A stretch of 6,496 nt of DNA. Origin: JAJPXC01 sp964520525 (GTDB lineage: Bacteria > Bacteroidota > Bacteroidia > Bacteroidales > Muribaculaceae). Positions 6,480-6,496 of the stretch are shown here, one piece after another. Position numbers and translations under genes: made by a program. The stretch is taken from NCBI GenBank assembly GCA_964520525.1, contig CAZFNR010000037.1, positions 1 to 6,496 of the forward strand, given 5' to 3'. The notes beneath the pieces were generated by a model. It had not been told where the DNA came from. It worked only from the letters and a program-made list of their open reading frames with translations, and did no database searches. Numbering within the stretch: position 1 is the stretch's first letter; each line of letters begins with the position of its first letter.

Positions 6480-6496
6480 CGAAGAACAGACCAACC
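6475..6496 (+). CDS. Start of a divergent gene leaving the window (partial)
   Basis: ATG at 6475 followed by MTEEQTN, then the window ends. The only support is the mirror relation: the opposite gene begins MTEED after an identical 5' sequence. The plus-strand frame is also open far upstream, with another ATG at 6352 (MPSRSFSSIG...), so a longer N-terminus is possible. Only seven codons are visible from 6475, so no product can be named. If real, it is divergently arranged with the 6293 gene, with 181 bp between the two ATGs. Confidence 0.35.

Noticed and set aside
6294..6494. Using the far upstream ATG at 6494 as start of the UDG-like gene
   Set aside because: The extension would begin within 15 bp outside the inverted repeat and read MRVCDFDWKSD from the back of the right arm; the symmetric ATG at 6293 is a better start. 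A start inside the spacer remains possible.
5252..6496. Integrated element inserted at the tRNA
   Set aside because: No integrase and no second copy of the tRNA 3' end can be found in the window, so a tRNA-neighbouring position alone is not enough.
1..6496. CRISPR array, insertion sequence or rRNA
   Set aside because: No spaced direct repeats, no transposase-like protein and no rRNA-like stretch were seen on either strand.

Overview
The window looks like ordinary chromosome from a member of the Bacteroidales. The evidence is a promoter of the Bacteroidetes type (TTTG, 20 nt, TAnnTTTG) in front of a tRNA, the absence of Shine-Dalgarno sequences at most starts, and the recognisable Bacteroidetes-style Dxs (GDAS at the thiamine-diphosphate motif, EGH at the catalytic glutamate). 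A gut family such as Muribaculaceae is a guess from sequence character only.

Positions 42-5017 (minus strand) hold a tight four-gene operon. In transcription order it encodes a small two-helix membrane protein, Dxs (1-deoxy-D-xylulose-5-phosphate synthase, entry to the MEP isoprenoid pathway), TrkA (the RCK/NAD-binding subunit of a potassium uptake system) and TrkH (its membrane channel subunit). The genes overlap by 17 nt, overlap by 1 nt (TAATG), and are separated by 2 nt, so translation is probably coupled. A -7 element lies about 24 nt before the first start, and a 13-bp interrupted dyad sits over that start. No terminator is visible in the 41 bases after trkH.

Positions 5129-5292 (plus strand) hold a transcription unit divergent from the operon: a strong Bacteroidetes promoter, a CAT-anticodon tRNA (Met type) and a 12-bp hairpin that probably ends it. 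Positions 5293-5398 contain nothing I recognise.

Positions 5399-6293 (minus strand) carry a protein I do not recognise by name. It has an NPG motif and strand order reminiscent of the uracil-DNA-glycosylase fold. Its reading frame appears to be cut short by one extra A in an AAAA run: a 36-codon coding-like tail continues in the next frame.

Upstream of it, 6282-6486 is the most unusual part. A 37-bp perfect inverted repeat (43 of 44 bp in all) flanks a 117-bp segment. Each arm contains an ATG followed by codons for MTEE, so the minus-strand gene and a plus-strand gene leaving the window at its right edge share an identical start region. This could be an invertible DNA switch, a divergent inverted gene duplication, or an assembly fold-back. 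The window stops too soon to decide.
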